Positions 11,254 to 21,803 of a DNA stretch of 64,000 nucleotides are shown here, piece by piece; the first letter of the stretch is position 1, and every line of letters starts with the position of its first letter. The notes below the pieces were generated by a model that was not told the DNA's origin, did not search any database, and saw only the letters and a program-made list of their open reading frames with translations. Source of the stretch: Brachynemurus nebulosus (lineage: Eukaryota; Arthropoda; Insecta; Neuroptera; Myrmeleontidae); contig JAPWDM010000003.1 in the NCBI GenBank assembly GCA_035578155.1, positions 25,176,416-25,240,415 on the forward strand. The letters run 5' to 3'. Position numbers and translations under genes: made by a program.

Positions 11254-12951
11254 GTCCGAAGGTAACGTCCATAGGAATCTTGATTCTTGTGGCGGAACCG
11301 AGGCGTCCTTGTTGATGGTGTGGATAACTTTTGTAACTTCTTTGGGCTTTTTCTTTTTCCACTGGATCAATTTTTGTAGAATGTATAAACCAATTGTAAG
11401 TGTTATGAAGCTAATTGTTCCGTACAGGATGTAATCTCGATTTTGAAGTTGGATTTCCATTATTTGCAGTTTCTCGGTGTTTTTGAAATGAAAATCGGCT
11501 AGTTTCTCCAAACTTAACGTTTCCAGTGTTTCGGTTTCGTTTATATGTATGAAGGAGGCAGGAATCAGATGGACTGTGTCCCATTCGATGAAGATTCGGC
11601 TATCGTAAACCATATCATTGATATTAACTGTACAATTTTCGTAGTGCATTAAGACGGTTCCAAATATTTCTTTTTCCAGAAGTCCACATGTTGATGTAAT
11701 ATTGGTTTTCGGCATATTGATGAGAAGGATGAAATTTTCTTCAGGTTGGAAAATAGTTTTGAAGTTGGGTTTATCTTCTAACTTGCAGTTGGCATGTTTA
11801 TTATTGAGTATGTTACCGATGCATTCTGAAACTTTGGCTTTTTCTGAATTTAGTGTGTGTTGACAGACGAAAGTTTTCTCAAACTGAGTACATTTGTTTT
11901 GATAATAATATATGTTCTGCTTATTATGGGCAATAAATGGATATTTAGTTGGTATAAATTTTGTTTGATTTATTGGTAAAGGAATTACGTGTGTAAAGGA
12001 GTAATTTTCCTTAAACAAAAGAGGAGTTTTAATATTAAAAATGATATTAGAATGATTGTAGTAAGCCTGAAGTTCTAATAATTCGTAGATTTGTTCAACA
12101 GATTTGATTTTTAAATTTTGATTAAAAAGAATTTCTTTAATTGTATTTAATTCATTCGGATGTAAAATATGTTTTGAAATTAAGTTGATTTTAGCTAGAG
12201 TAATTGATTCTGCAATATTGTTAATTTGTTTACTAAGTAAATCTATGTTATAATTAATTTGATATATAAACTGAATATACTGGAATTTTTCTTCATCTGA
12301 GCGAATTTTATTAGTCATTTCCTCGTGGATATTTAAATAATTAAAAATACGTTCTTGTTGCTTATTAATGAAATTTGTTATATTTTTAAATCTTTCAATC
12401 ATTTCATCATTTAATTTTACTTGTTTATTTAAACCATTTTTCAAGTCATGTTCATTAAGCATAATAGTTTCGATTTCCCTATTAAGTTTTACTGCATCTT
12501 GGTCATCCATATTCCCAGTTATACTTTTAATGATACTACCCAAACCATTAATCAAGCCACGCTTTTTACGATTACTAAGCTTAAAAGGATATAATTGATT
12601 TATATTGTTTTCCAATTCTTTAAATTTCAAATACGTTATTTCCTTTATATTTCCCAACTGATTATCATTAACTATTTCTAGTGATTTTCTGATATTTTCT
12701 AAAGCTACATTAAAATCTTCTAATTTAACTATGTGTATATAATTTAAATAATTTTTGATAATTCTGCACGGTCCTAAAGTCATTGGCAGAATACCTTGAG
12801 TTCCACTTAAATCTTGTATTTCAATTTTCTGCATTTTCGTCATTGTCACCGTCAGTAGGAGTAGCGTCCTGAAATAGATGTTTCTTTTTAATTTTTGCTC
12901 TATGTGCTTTAATATTAAGTTTTTTGTTTTTCGTAACCAAGTAACAACCAT
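11251..12951 (-). CDS. env: Errantivirus envelope fusion protein (Env)
   Basis: A 566-residue open frame, uninterrupted. A basic cleavage site RKKR at about residues 128-131 is followed by GLINGLGSIIKSITGN and a DDQDA motif. This is the conserved fusion-peptide region of errantivirus Env, related to baculovirus F proteins. A C-terminal hydrophobic segment at about 511-530 precedes a lysine-rich cytoplasmic tail, giving a type I membrane layout. The first ATG lies inside pol (131-bp overlap). In this family env is made from a spliced mRNA, so the true start may differ; a hydrophobic stretch at about residues 26-36 could be the signal peptide. Function is inferred from family features. Confidence 0.9.
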   Translation of the reverse strand: MVVTWLRKTKNLILKHIEQKLKRNIYFRTLLLLTVTMTKMQKIEIQDLSGTQGILPMTLGPCRIIKNYLNYIHIVKLEDFNVALENIRKSLEIVNDNQLGNIKEITYLKFKELENNINQLYPFKLSNRKKRGLINGLGSIIKSITGNMDDQDAVKLNREIETIMLNEHDLKNGLNKQVKLNDEMIERFKNITNFINKQQERIFNYLNIHEEMTNKIRSDEEKFQYIQFIYQINYNIDLLSKQINNIAESITLAKINLISKHILHPNELNTIKEILFNQNLKIKSVEQIYELLELQAYYNHSNIIFNIKTPLLFKENYSFTHVIPLPINQTKFIPTKYPFIAHNKQNIYYYQNKCTQFEKTFVCQHTLNSEKAKVSECIGNILNNKHANCKLEDKPNFKTIFQPEENFILLINMPKTNITSTCGLLEKEIFGTVLMHYENCTVNINDMVYDSRIFIEWDTVHLIPASFIHINETETLETLSLEKLADFHFKNTEKLQIMEIQLQNRDYILYGTISFITLTIGLYILQKLIQWKKKKPKEVTKVIHTINKDASVPPQESRFLWTLPSD

Positions 12952-15900
12952 TATTAGTTCTAGATGTAATTTTGATTTTAGTAGCTCTTGGTTCTATTTT
13001 ATTTCGACGGTTACTTTTAAAGAAAGCTAAATTATTATTTTGAAAGGGTTCAGGGTCGTTTCTTGTTTCATTTAGTTTATTTATTAGTTTTTCTTTAGCT
13101 TGGTGCATTTCGTTATGCTTTAATTTATAAAGATCTGTTTGTAATTTATTTAATTTTTGTAAATATTCGTGTTCGTTATTAAATTCTATATCAATTTTAT
13201 TGGGTCGTCCGTAAAATAATTCGTGAGGGGTTAGTTTAGTTGAGGAATGAATAGCATTGTTATATGTAAGAACACATTCGTTTAAAATATCGGTTTTATC
13301 TCTATTTTTGTCTTGATGATATAAAATACGGTATGTTTCTAATAATGTGGAGTGCAAACGTTCTATGGGTGCATTACTTGTACTTTGCTGAAGAGATGTT
13401 ACGTGTATGTTAATTTTGTACTGTTTACAAAAATCATTAAATATTATGGAGTTAAATTCGGGTCCTGAATCTACTATTAACTTATTTGGAATTCCGTGTC
13501 GCATAAAAAATGACCTTAAACATTTAATTATTTCAAGAGAATTTGCGTTTGTTAGTAAATAAGCGTCAGCAAATCTTGAAAACTTATCTATTACAGTTAA
13601 AATTTTATCGTTTTGTATATGAAATAAATCTATATGTACTATTTCAAGCGGTTTCTTTGGAGTTTCTGTAAGATTAAATTTCGGCCTTGGTGGATCTCTA
13701 TCATATTTCATCGTCTGACAAAGTTCACAATTGTTTATAATTTTTGTAATTTTGCTTTTCATGTTTGGGAAATAAATGTCACGTTTTAAATGAAGTAATG
13801 TCTCGTTTATTCCTCTGTGATTATTGTTTTTATGATAGTCAGTAATTGCTAAATCTTGTTCGTCTTCGTTTGTAATGTCAGTCAAAAATTCTGTACATCT
13901 AACTACTTTAAAAATTTTGTTTCTAGAGAAAAATTTTGAATAAATTTCTTGAATTATTTTAAATAAATTGTCATCTCGACAATAAATTGCATTAATTTTC
14001 TTTGTATTAATATATTGTTTAAAAATGTTTATTATGTCCTGATTAGAAAAATTTGGTTTTCTGAAAATTTGTCGTTTTTTTGTTTTAAATAAAATTTGTA
14101 ATATACGGTCCGGTCTATTGTCTGCTTGTTCGAATATTAATTGCTCTGAAAATTCGTTTAAAGGTTTTTCGCTAATATGAATTAAGTCATTATTGTCTGA
14201 ATCGGCACTATGTTGCGTCATTGAGTCTGAGCTACCCTGTTCAGCGTCTGTACTTTCGTTATTATTGATTTCGATGGGAATTCGGCTTAGACAATCTGCA
14301 TTGGTGTTTTGTGTACCTTTTTTGTAAATGATTTTATAGTCAAATTCTTCTAAACGTAAACGCCACCTAACAAGTTTGCTATTTGGTTCTTTCAGGCTCA
14401 TAAGCCATGTAAGTGGTTTATGATCTGTAACTATGTTAAATTTTCGTCCGTAGAGGTACGGTCGAAAATATTTACAGGCCCAAACAATAGCAAGCAGCTC
14501 CTTTTCTATTGTGCTGTACCCACATTCTGATTGGTTAAGGGTACGACTAGCATAGCAAATGGGTCGATCCTGTCCAATTGGTCCTTGGCTTAACACAGCA
14601 CCTATTGCAAAATTGCTAGCGTCTGTAGTCAAATTAAAATGTTTTGTAAAGTCCGGGTACGCAAGTATTGGGTCGTTCATTAATAAGTTTTTACAGTCTT
14701 CGAAGGCTTTTTTATATTCGTCAGTTTTAACTACTTTTGTGTCCTTTTTTAAACAGGCGGTTAAAGGTTTAGTTAATTTAGCAAAGTTTTTTATAAATTT
14801 TCTATAGTAACCGACAAGTCCTAAAAATGGTTTTATTTCTTTTTGGGTTCTAGGGATGGGATATTTTTGAATAATTTTAATTTTATCCGGATTTGGTTTT
14901 ATACCTTTGTCGCTAATTATGTGACCTAAAAAGGCTATTTCTTTATGCAAAAATTCTGATTTGTCCAATTGTATCTTTAAATTTGCTTGTTTAAGTCTGT
15001 CAAATACCTTCCGTAAGTTTTCAATGTGTTCCTCCAAACTAGTGCTAAAAATAATAATGTCGTCAATGTATACCATGCAAATGTTTTGTAGGCCCCTTAG
15101 TACTAAATCCATGACCCTTTGGAAGGTGGCTGGAGCATTCTTTAATCCAAAAGACATACGGACATATTCGAAGTGCCCTTGCTCAACACTAAAAGCGGTC
15201 TTTTGGATATCTTTAGGATCAACTTCTATTTGATGAAATCCAGAAGCCAAATCTAATGTTGTAAAATACATTGCTCTACCAAGTCGGTCAAGTATGTCAG
15301 TAATGTTAGGGATTGGATATTTGTCGTCGATCGTTTTGTCATTTACTTTCCGATAATCGACTACAAGTCGCCATTTTTGTTTTCCTGATGCGTCTTTCTT
15401 TTTAGGCACTATCCATATAGGACTAGACCATGGAGAATGACTAGGACGGATTATTCCCTGTTCTAACATTTTATTTATTTGATCCTGAACTTCATTTTTG
15501 TGAATAAATGGATATCTATAACTTTTAGTATAAATAGGTATTTCGTCATGGGTGTTAATTTGGTGTTTTATTGTACTAGTGAACGTCAGTTGTTGTCCTT
15601 CCCTAAAGAAAATATCGTCATACTGTTTGCATAAGTCAATAATCGCCTTTCGTTCCAAATTATTTAAATGATTAACCCGAATAAGATTTTCTATGCCGTC
15701 CAATTGCGTAGGAGGGGATGAAAAATTAAAATTATTAATTTCAAAATAGTCGTTAGAATTATACGGTTGTACTTTTAGTGGTTGTTCAATAAATAATGTT
15801 TTTGTACTAACTGTTGGATTTGTTACTTCCAGAAATGCATAATTATTTTTTGTTTTGTAAATACCTTCCGAGATTATTAAACCATTACTTAAAACAATTT

Positions 15901-16410
15901 TTGGACAATAAATAAATGGAGTATTAAAATCAACTGGTAAACAGAAAAGTTTTGAAATATTTGGTTCTACTAAGTATTTTTGTGACATAAAATTTGGTTT
16001 ATACAAAAATTTAATTTTTACAAATGGGGTAATTAAAATTCCATTTTCAATATCAATAGTAGCTTTTAATTGTTTCAAATTATCAATACCTATAAGCCCG
16101 TCAAAATAGTTATGAAATTTAAAAACTAAAAATGGTAATTCACCCGTTTGTTTAAATTCGTTAAATATTGGTAAATATACTTGTTGATTAATTTTATGTG
16201 TATTGAGCATTGTGGTTATTGTTTTAGGTGTAATTGTCTGTATATGTTCGTCTCGTATATATTCGGGATTTATAAAGGAATTGCTACTTCCAGTATCAAT
16301 TAATAATTTTAGTTTAGGTCCGTTTGGGAGTTGAATGTGAATGTAGGGTAAATGATATCCATGTACGTTTGGATCTAAGTATCCGATTGGTTCGGGCCAC
16401 TGAATGTAAA
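12821..16410 (-). CDS. pol: Pol polyprotein: protease, reverse transcriptase, RNase H, integrase
   Basis: The frame is open from the gag-pol overlap, in the -1 frame relative to gag. An internal ATG at 16210 would give 1129 residues, but the protease site LLIDTGSSN lies upstream of it (about 16285-16315), so expression by frameshift is expected. Counting from that ATG, reverse transcriptase spans about 255-430, with WRLVVDYRKVN and catalytic YIDD near 381-384. RNase H spans about 525-645 (TDAS, ELLA, TDHK, NADCLSR). The integrase HHCC finger is at about 792-831, and the DD35E triad falls at D861, D914 and E950. No stop or frameshift interrupts it, and it overlaps env at its 3' end. These parts copy the RNA to DNA and insert it. 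Confidence 0.93.
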
Positions 16411-17332
16411 ATTTTCATCTTCGGCCTCCGGAACATAATATGCATCCAGATTTTGACAATTTTGATATTGTCCTTCAGTTTCGTTGTAATCTAAATTATG
16501 TTGTTCACTATCTGTATATTCGTTTGTTATTTCTGTATTGTGTAATTCCTCGCTATTAAAATTTCTATTTCTGTTATTTACATTAAAAAATGTATGTCCT
16601 ACTGGTTGTTGTCTAATTGGTGTCGAATGATTTTGTCGTGATTGTGTACTAATGTCCATAGGTGTTGGTCGATAAGGATTTTGTCTAGCAGGGGGTGGTT
16701 GTTGAGGAATATTTCTGGTAAATATTGGTTGTTGATAATGGGTTGGTCTATACATGTTGGTATTGTTGAATGGATTATTTTTTATTGGTATAAACTGATT
16801 TGTTCGGTTTTGAGTTAGATTTGGTCTAACTGCAGGTTGATAGGAAGTTGAAGGTTTATTAAAGTGTTGATTTGGGAATGAATGGTGTGTGGATTTTGGT
16901 TTGGTTTGGTCTCGAGAATAATTGTGTGTGTTATTTGTATGTTTTAAATAATGTATGTTTTGCTCTTCGATACAAAATTGGAAGGCTTGCACTAATTTCG
17001 TCGGCTTCATAGCCCTAATACTACTCCCTAATGGTTCTCTGAGACCCGATAAAAATATATTCAGACACATAGTTGAGTATAAATTTTCTTTCGCATGTAT
17101 GACTGCGGGAATACGTTCATTTAATTTAATGTGATTTATGATTGTTGAATATATATCAATTATTTCGCTATAAAATTGTTCAACAGTTTTGTTGTTTTGT
17201 TTTAGTGAATGTAAATCCCTAATTAGAGAAGTTTCGTTACGTTTGTCGCTATAGTGAGAAATTAGATTGCTTTTTATTGTTTCCCAATCTAGTGGTGTAC
17301 CATACATTATTAAAATTTCGTTAGCATTATTA
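16375..17332 (-). pseudogene. gag: gag, C-terminal portion (interrupted)
   Basis: The downstream part of gag, open from the insertion junction near 17332 to the stop at 16375. It contains conserved errantivirus Gag blocks: GTPLDWETIKSNLISHYSDK and an ETSLIRDLHSL box. A proline, asparagine and glutamine-rich tail follows, with a PMDIS motif and Arg-rich segments in place of a CCHC zinc knuckle. A frame search starting at the first Met would begin at 17307, but homology-like sequence continues to the junction. The reading phase is compatible with the upstream fragment across the insertion. As it stands this part has no start of its own. Confidence 0.88.
16408..16414 (-). other. Candidate -1 ribosomal frameshift site (gag to pol)
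   Basis: On the minus strand AAATTTT reads A AAT TTT in the gag frame, which fits the X XXY YYZ slippery heptamer. It lies about 30 nt before the gag stop, and the pol frame is open from here onward. Gag-Pol made by -1 frameshifting is usual in this family. I could not fold the downstream RNA to look for a stimulatory structure. Confidence 0.6.
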
Positions 17333-17454
17333 GTCGAATTTTCTCCGAAAAATTAGACTTATACAGTCTATACGATAAGAGCTGCGAGAGGCGAGACCAG
17401 GGGCGCTATCCGTTTTCGGACCCGTAGAACACGATTATGTAAAAAAAAAAGATG

Positions 17455-17459
<5 letters not shown>

Positions 17460-17518
<59 letters not shown>
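17460..17518. repeat. (TA)n microsatellite in B1
   Basis: About 59 bp of pure TA, roughly 125 bp from the 5' end of the element. Family A has (TA)n in a comparable internal place. Confidence 0.95.
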
Positions 17519-17521
<3 letters not shown>

Positions 17522-17526
17522 CCCGC

Positions 17527-18420
17527 AACCTTTTAATATGTGTAGGGCCCCCCTATGGAAGTTAAGAGATGAAATTTGGTAAGTGGGGCTTATTCCGATG
17601 CACAACAATACTATCAAAGTGGGGTCAAATTTTGGGCAAATTTTTTTTCGGACCCGACCTTTAAGGGGGTGGTGGGGGGCGGAAAAGCAATAAAACTTTT
17701 CCAAATCGGTTTTAAATAATGTTTCGGTCAATTATCTACAACATATCCAAAATGCAGCTTCCTAGGATGATATGGTGGGAGTAGAGGGGGGAAAAACGAT
17801 TTTCGCTGGATCTAACAGGCCCCCAGCCCCCCAGAATTAACGTAGAGGGTTGAAATTTGGTGTGTTGATAAAGTTCGTACCTAGGTTGTGCTTTTTGGAG
17901 GTTTTAATATTTTACCCCCACCCCCCTCATTTTTAAGCTACAATTTCATGCATTTTCGACGTTTTCGAAGTTTGTACCACTCGCACAGGTCACCCGAATA
18001 AACCTAGAGGGCTGAAATTTTGTATTCGGATTGAGTTAGTATCAAGGGGGTGCCTTTTGGGGGTCTCGACTTTTAACCCCTACCCCCACCATTTTTATAC
18101 CCAAAAGAACATGATTTTTCTTGTTTTTTAACAGTTTCGTTCGGGTCAAAATCTCCCCAAATAAACCTAGAGGGCTGAAATTTGGTGTACAGGTTAAGCT
18201 AATAGCCAGACACTGTTTTTTGGAGGTTTCAACTTTTAACCCTTACCCCCACGATTTTTACGCCAATATTTCCTTAATTTTTTTGCTTGTTTTCTAACAT
18301 GTCTAGAGACTCCATAAGGAAACCTAGAGGGCTGAAATTTTGTACGTGTATTCAGTTAGTATCCAGCTAGTACCTTGTAGGGAGTCCGCATCACTTTTCC
18401 CCCCACTTCTCCCATTTTTA
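17527..18420 (+). repeat. About 160-bp tandem repeats in B1
   Basis: The box CCTAGAGGGCTGAAATTTTG recurs at about 17840 (variant), 18000, 18162 and 18320, spaced 159-162 bp. Each is followed by a GGTTTYAACTTTTAACCC-type pyrimidine/purine segment and ACCCCCACC-ATTTTTA. More diverged units are visible from 17527. Units are quite divergent, so this array is old relative to the insertion and was carried in by the element. Confidence 0.8.
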
Positions 18421-18614
18421 CATCGGAATTGAATGCTATTGTTAAATGTGTTTTAAAAGCATTATGTTTATTCTAAATACAAGTAGGCGAATAGTAATTT
18501 TAAAAAATTTAAAAAAAAGTGAATACAATTTTTTAACAAATGAAATACATATATATTAAGTAATTTGCAAATGTTATTAAAGTCACTGTTTATTTATTTA
18601 TTTAATTATTATTT

Positions 18615-19397
18615 AGGAATTTTGGATTTTTATTATTTATAAAATAGAAATTTTGGATTTTTTTGGAAAGAAAAAATATCTTCATAAAAGCCTTCCAGTT
18701 TACTATTTAAGTTCCTTTTTTAATATTTAAAAGTAAAACACAAAGGCAATTGGCGGATAAGCATGGATAGAAATGCCCTCGTACGAATTGTGTTGGCTTT
18801 TTCCCTGTTAACTTCTATCGGCACAAAATTGAAATTTACTGAGATTCAGCCCTTAAAAACTTAAAATCTTTTTATAAAGCCCCGATCAACCGGACACTCA
18901 TTATCAGTTTTGAAACCACCAAAATTACAAATCGCTTGTGGACTTTCAATTATATTTCGCTTGTAGACACTCAATACCGAAGAAATAATTTTTTATTTTT
19001 TTTATTTTTTATTTTTATTTTTTTTGAAAGAAAAAATATCTTTATAAAGGCCTTCCAGTTTACTATTTAAGGTCCTTTTTTAATTTTTAAAACTAAAACA
19101 TAAAGGCAATTAGCGGATAAACATGGGCAGGAATGCCCTCGTACGAATTGTGTTGGTTTTTGTTCTGCTACCTGTTTTCGGCACAAAATTGAAATTTACT
19201 GAGATACAGCCCTTAAATACTTAAAACCTTTTTTTAAAGCCTCGATCAGCCGAACACTCATGACCAGTTTTGAAACCAACAAAATGACAATTCGGTTGTA
19301 GACTTTCAATCACATTTCGCTTGTAAACATTCAATACCGAAGATGAAGGGGAAAATTCGACTACCGTGATGGGGCCCCGCTGCTCACGGCGTTTTTT
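18615..19397 (+). repeat. Tandem duplication of the family B 3' module
   Basis: The roughly 370-bp module beginning TTTTGGATTTTTTTGGAAAG occurs twice in B1. The first copy (18615-18985) lacks the subterminal inverted repeat and hairpin and stops at AATACCGAAG. It is followed by a T-rich joint (18986-19021). The second (19022-19397) is complete. The second copy is much closer to B5 (61846-62236) than to the first, suggesting end-joining of two elements or read-through. Confidence 0.75.
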
Positions 19398-19843
19398 ATT
19401 ATTTTATTTCTAATTGCCCTTAAAACTATTTTGCCATATGCCGCATTTGCATTTATATTAATTATAGATAAAATTTCTTCAACGTTTTCTATAAATTCAA
19501 ACAGTAATTTTGGATTTCCGTCAAAGGACGGTAAATCCTTAACTGCATCTGGAATACGTAAATTATTAAAAATTTCGCTTACGGCCATATTTGATTCTAA
19601 TGTTTCGTTACAATTGCTAATATTATTTAAATTTGTGAAATCTTTTGAAAGATTTAATAATTTTAACTTGTCTAATATTTCTTCGTCGATATTTACCGAT
19701 TCTAAACTACTATTACTATTGTTATCTACGCTAACAGAATCAATACTTCGATGTGCATTCGAAATATTTGAAACGGAATCCCTATTTCTCCTTTGTTTAA
19801 CGAAAACAGGCATCAAGGAATGATAAAAAGCGAATGGATGCAA
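19398..19843 (-). pseudogene. gag: gag, N-terminal portion (interrupted)
   Basis: The upstream gag fragment starts at an ATG at 19843, or possibly the second Met about 11 residues on. It runs about 148 codons to the insertion site near 19398. It contains the conserved block FDGNPKLLFEFIENVEEIL followed by a VLRAIRNKI segment, typical of errantivirus Gag before the GTPLDW block. At the junction the frame enters the family B 3' end, which would add a short foreign tail (residues AVSSGAPSR) before a stop. The protein would be a truncated Gag lacking most of the capsid region. Confidence 0.85.
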
Positions 19844-20159
19844 GCAGATAATATATTAAAATCGTACTCACAACTGTACCCAATTTTTCATGTTCTCCAG
19901 TTCAATTTACTGGTTGGATTCGCGAATTGACCGTCAGCTTCTCGATATCCTCTCGTGAAGTGTCCGGTACCACAGATCCTTCCGGTATCCTGGAGTGGTT
20001 GGTTGTAGGTTCTGGATTCTTTTTGCGTACTTCTGTAGATGTTGGGAAACCCTCCAAAACTGAATATTCGTTTCAGCCCGAAAATGCACTTTAATATTCG
20101 TTTAAAATGTTTTTCTCGCGAGTTTAACCACTTTCTACCTTTACGCCTTAAAAATCCGC

Positions 20160-20171
20160 ACGACTGCGCCA
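20160..20171 (-). other. tRNA primer binding site
   Basis: On the minus strand TGGCGCAGTCG directly follows (and overlaps by one base) the end of the 5' LTR. It matches the primer site reported for 17.6/297-type errantiviruses that use a tRNA-Ser 3' end. The tRNA identity is from memory of the family; the position is seen directly. Confidence 0.75.
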
Positions 20172-20629
20172 GTAAAATAACTTGTTCGAAGGATTTAGTT
20201 AAAAAAAAAATTTATTTTTAATTTTTACAAAAATTTTACAATGATAACTAACAATTAATTTTCAGTAATAATTTGGGCAGAGTTTTTGCCTATTTCGTAA
20301 ATTTGAAAAATAAGAATTCATTCTTTTATTGATTGTATTTGCTTTATATACAATTTTTAGTGTGAGGAAGTTATTTCGTCACACATCCGTTAAAAAATAC
20401 CTAATTTGCAAATTTGACAATTTTATTGAATTAAAATTGATATTTTTACTTAAATAATTTGTTAATAAAATATATGAAATAAAATATTATTTTCTGAAAT
20501 AAAATGAATTAAAAATATAATTTTTTGTATTAGAAATAAATAAAATAGATATCTAAATTTTAAGGAAAAATCCATTGAAGTCAAATTAATATTATTTATA
20601 TGAGTATAAACTAAGCCTAAACTGTAACT
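20171..20629 (-). repeat. 5' LTR of the errantivirus
   Basis: 459 bp, nearly identical to the LTR at 10784-11241 (one substitution, one homopolymer length change). It is followed by the CGCG target duplication and then the rest of the mariner. The promoter of the retroelement is expected here; I did not identify a specific TATA or initiator with confidence. Confidence 0.95.
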
Positions 20630-20732
20630 CGCGCATGACAGTCCCCTCCACATCCCTACTAAGCTTGGCCGCCAGCGCTTCATTCGTTTAAGCGGGAGGA
20701 CAGGAGGTCCGATACTTTTTGAACAGCCCTCG
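20630..20732 (-). mobile_element. Mariner transposon, 5' portion (right of the errantivirus)
   Basis: The segment starts with the duplicated CGCG and ends with GATACTTTTTGAACAGCCCT then CG at 20732. This is the inverted partner of the repeat at 10204. The right flank is AA rather than the expected TA, a likely mutation. It contains only the leader of the mariner, including a GC-richer stretch near 20660-20690; no coding sequence remains. Confidence 0.85.
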
Positions 20733-21300
20733 AACAAGCCATGTATAAAATTAAATTAAAACTCAATGTCAATCTTTTCTATGTGCTTAAAAAATACTTT
20801 CATTTAAAACTCAGCCTTCAGTTATTCAAAAATGATGACTTGAGTATGGTATAAGTAGGTTGTCGACTTCTGTACTCATATCAATTTAAAATTTCTATTG
20901 ATTCAAATAAAATTATAACAAGTTTGTTGTTTTCTATTATACGTTCCTTTTTTTAAGTACCTACATACATTCTATTATACTGTCTTGTTTGTTCTTAAAC
21001 ATCATCCTATATAATTAATATTGAAAAGTGACACAAGTGTGCCGCGTGCCACCATCGTGCCACGGTGTGTCGTTCAATTTCATTTCGGTTCGTATACAAA
21101 CAAACACAAATAAAATAATTATAAATGCCTCCACCGCCAAGACGTTATGCATGATATCGTCAAAATATAAAATATGCGTGGCGCGTAAAGTTTGACGTAC
21201 ATTTATATTGTATAAAATTTACAGTAGGTTGTAACAAATTGAAACAATTTTTTATGTGTCTCAGGAGTTGGCAACGTTTTTCTCACAAAAATTCATTTTT
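20733..21300. other. Intergenic, nothing recognised
   Basis: Plain AT-rich sequence. A short GTGCC-rich patch at 21038-21070 (GTGCCGCGTGCC, CGTGCCACGG) is locally repetitive but unexplained. Confidence 0.5.
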
Positions 21301-21803
21301 AACTTCCCATTGGAAGTTATTGTAATGAGTCCGATTTTACGAATCGCTAATTTTGACATATCTCCACGTTTCAAGGTCACTAGAATCCGAATCCATCGTT
21401 TTTAGCGTGATATCTGTATGTGCGTTCGTTAGTTCGTTCATTCTTGAATTTTTTTCGTCTCGCATATATCGAGAACAAATGATGATATCAACTCCGGACT
21501 AATTTCATTAGATGCGTAATTAAAAAATGAAGACCGGATAAAGTTTTCAGCAAATTCGGATTAGCAGTTTGGTTTTTGTGGTAAAAGAACGGAATTAACT
21601 TTATTAACATAACATAGATAATATGGATTTTTTACCATAACATTATTATATTAAGAAAGAAAGAAATATTTTTTATCTTGCATGTCTTGAGAATAAATAA
21701 TGATATCCAGGGGAGGAACTTCCTGAAATAAAAGTACAGTAGTCTCTAGTCTTTAAGTACCGCCAATGGGAAGTTGACAGTGTGGGTAGACCTGTCCCCC
21801 CAA
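21301..21803 (+). mobile_element. Family C element (asymmetric inverted repeats plus hairpin)
   Basis: It begins AACTTCCCATTGG at 21301. The inverted partner CCAATGGGAAGTT is at 21763-21775, directly followed by a hairpin with stem GACAG/CTGTC (21776-21780 with 21792-21796) and CCCCCC. This is the same plan as families A and B. The interior is non-coding and includes a TCACTAGAATCCGAATCC segment. I infer a third, sequence-unrelated Helentron-like non-autonomous family. Confidence 0.5.

Larger units (their letters stand above)
17333..19397 (+). mobile_element. Family B element, copy B1, inserted in errantivirus gag (Helentron/HINE-like)
   Basis: The 5' end is TTAGTCGAATTTTC (about 17330-17343). 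The 3' part carries the inverted partner GAAAATTCGACTA (19351-19363). It is followed by a hairpin with stem CCGTGA/TCACGG (19363-19368 with 19384-19389) whose loop includes GGGGCCCC, and then CGTTTTTT ending at 19397. All other complete family B ends stop at the same CGTTTTTT, which fixes the terminus. Inside are (TA)n (17460-17518), 160-bp tandem repeats, and a duplicated 3' module. There is no coding capacity. The gag reading frames on both sides are otherwise intact, so this is a recent insertion. Confidence 0.7.
10784..20629 (-). mobile_element. Errantivirus-type (Metaviridae, Ty3/gypsy) LTR retroelement with env, interrupted in gag
   Basis: Transcribed right to left: 5' LTR (20171-20629), tRNA primer site, leader, gag, pol, env, polypurine tract and 3' LTR (10784-11241). 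The LTRs begin AGT and end ACT on the plus strand, typical of errantiviruses, and are flanked by a 4-bp duplication CGCG (10780-10783 and 20630-20633). Without the 2.07-kb insertion in gag the element is about 7.8 kb, a normal length. Pol and env are uninterrupted. The LTRs differ by one substitution and one A in a homopolymer, so insertion is recent. The leader (19844-20160) has no other recognised feature. It lies within a mariner. Confidence 0.95.

Noticed and set aside
12368..15233. Opposite-strand open frames at 12368-12598, 14559-14807, 14961-15233 and 19431-19823
   Set aside because: They lie antisense to env, pol or gag and have no protein-like motifs; they are shadows of the retroelement genes.
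19361..19397. The C-terminal residues AVSSGAPSR as part of Gag
   Set aside because: They are encoded by the inserted family B 3' end, which also occurs at 25860, 61131, 62200 and 63949, not by the retroelement.
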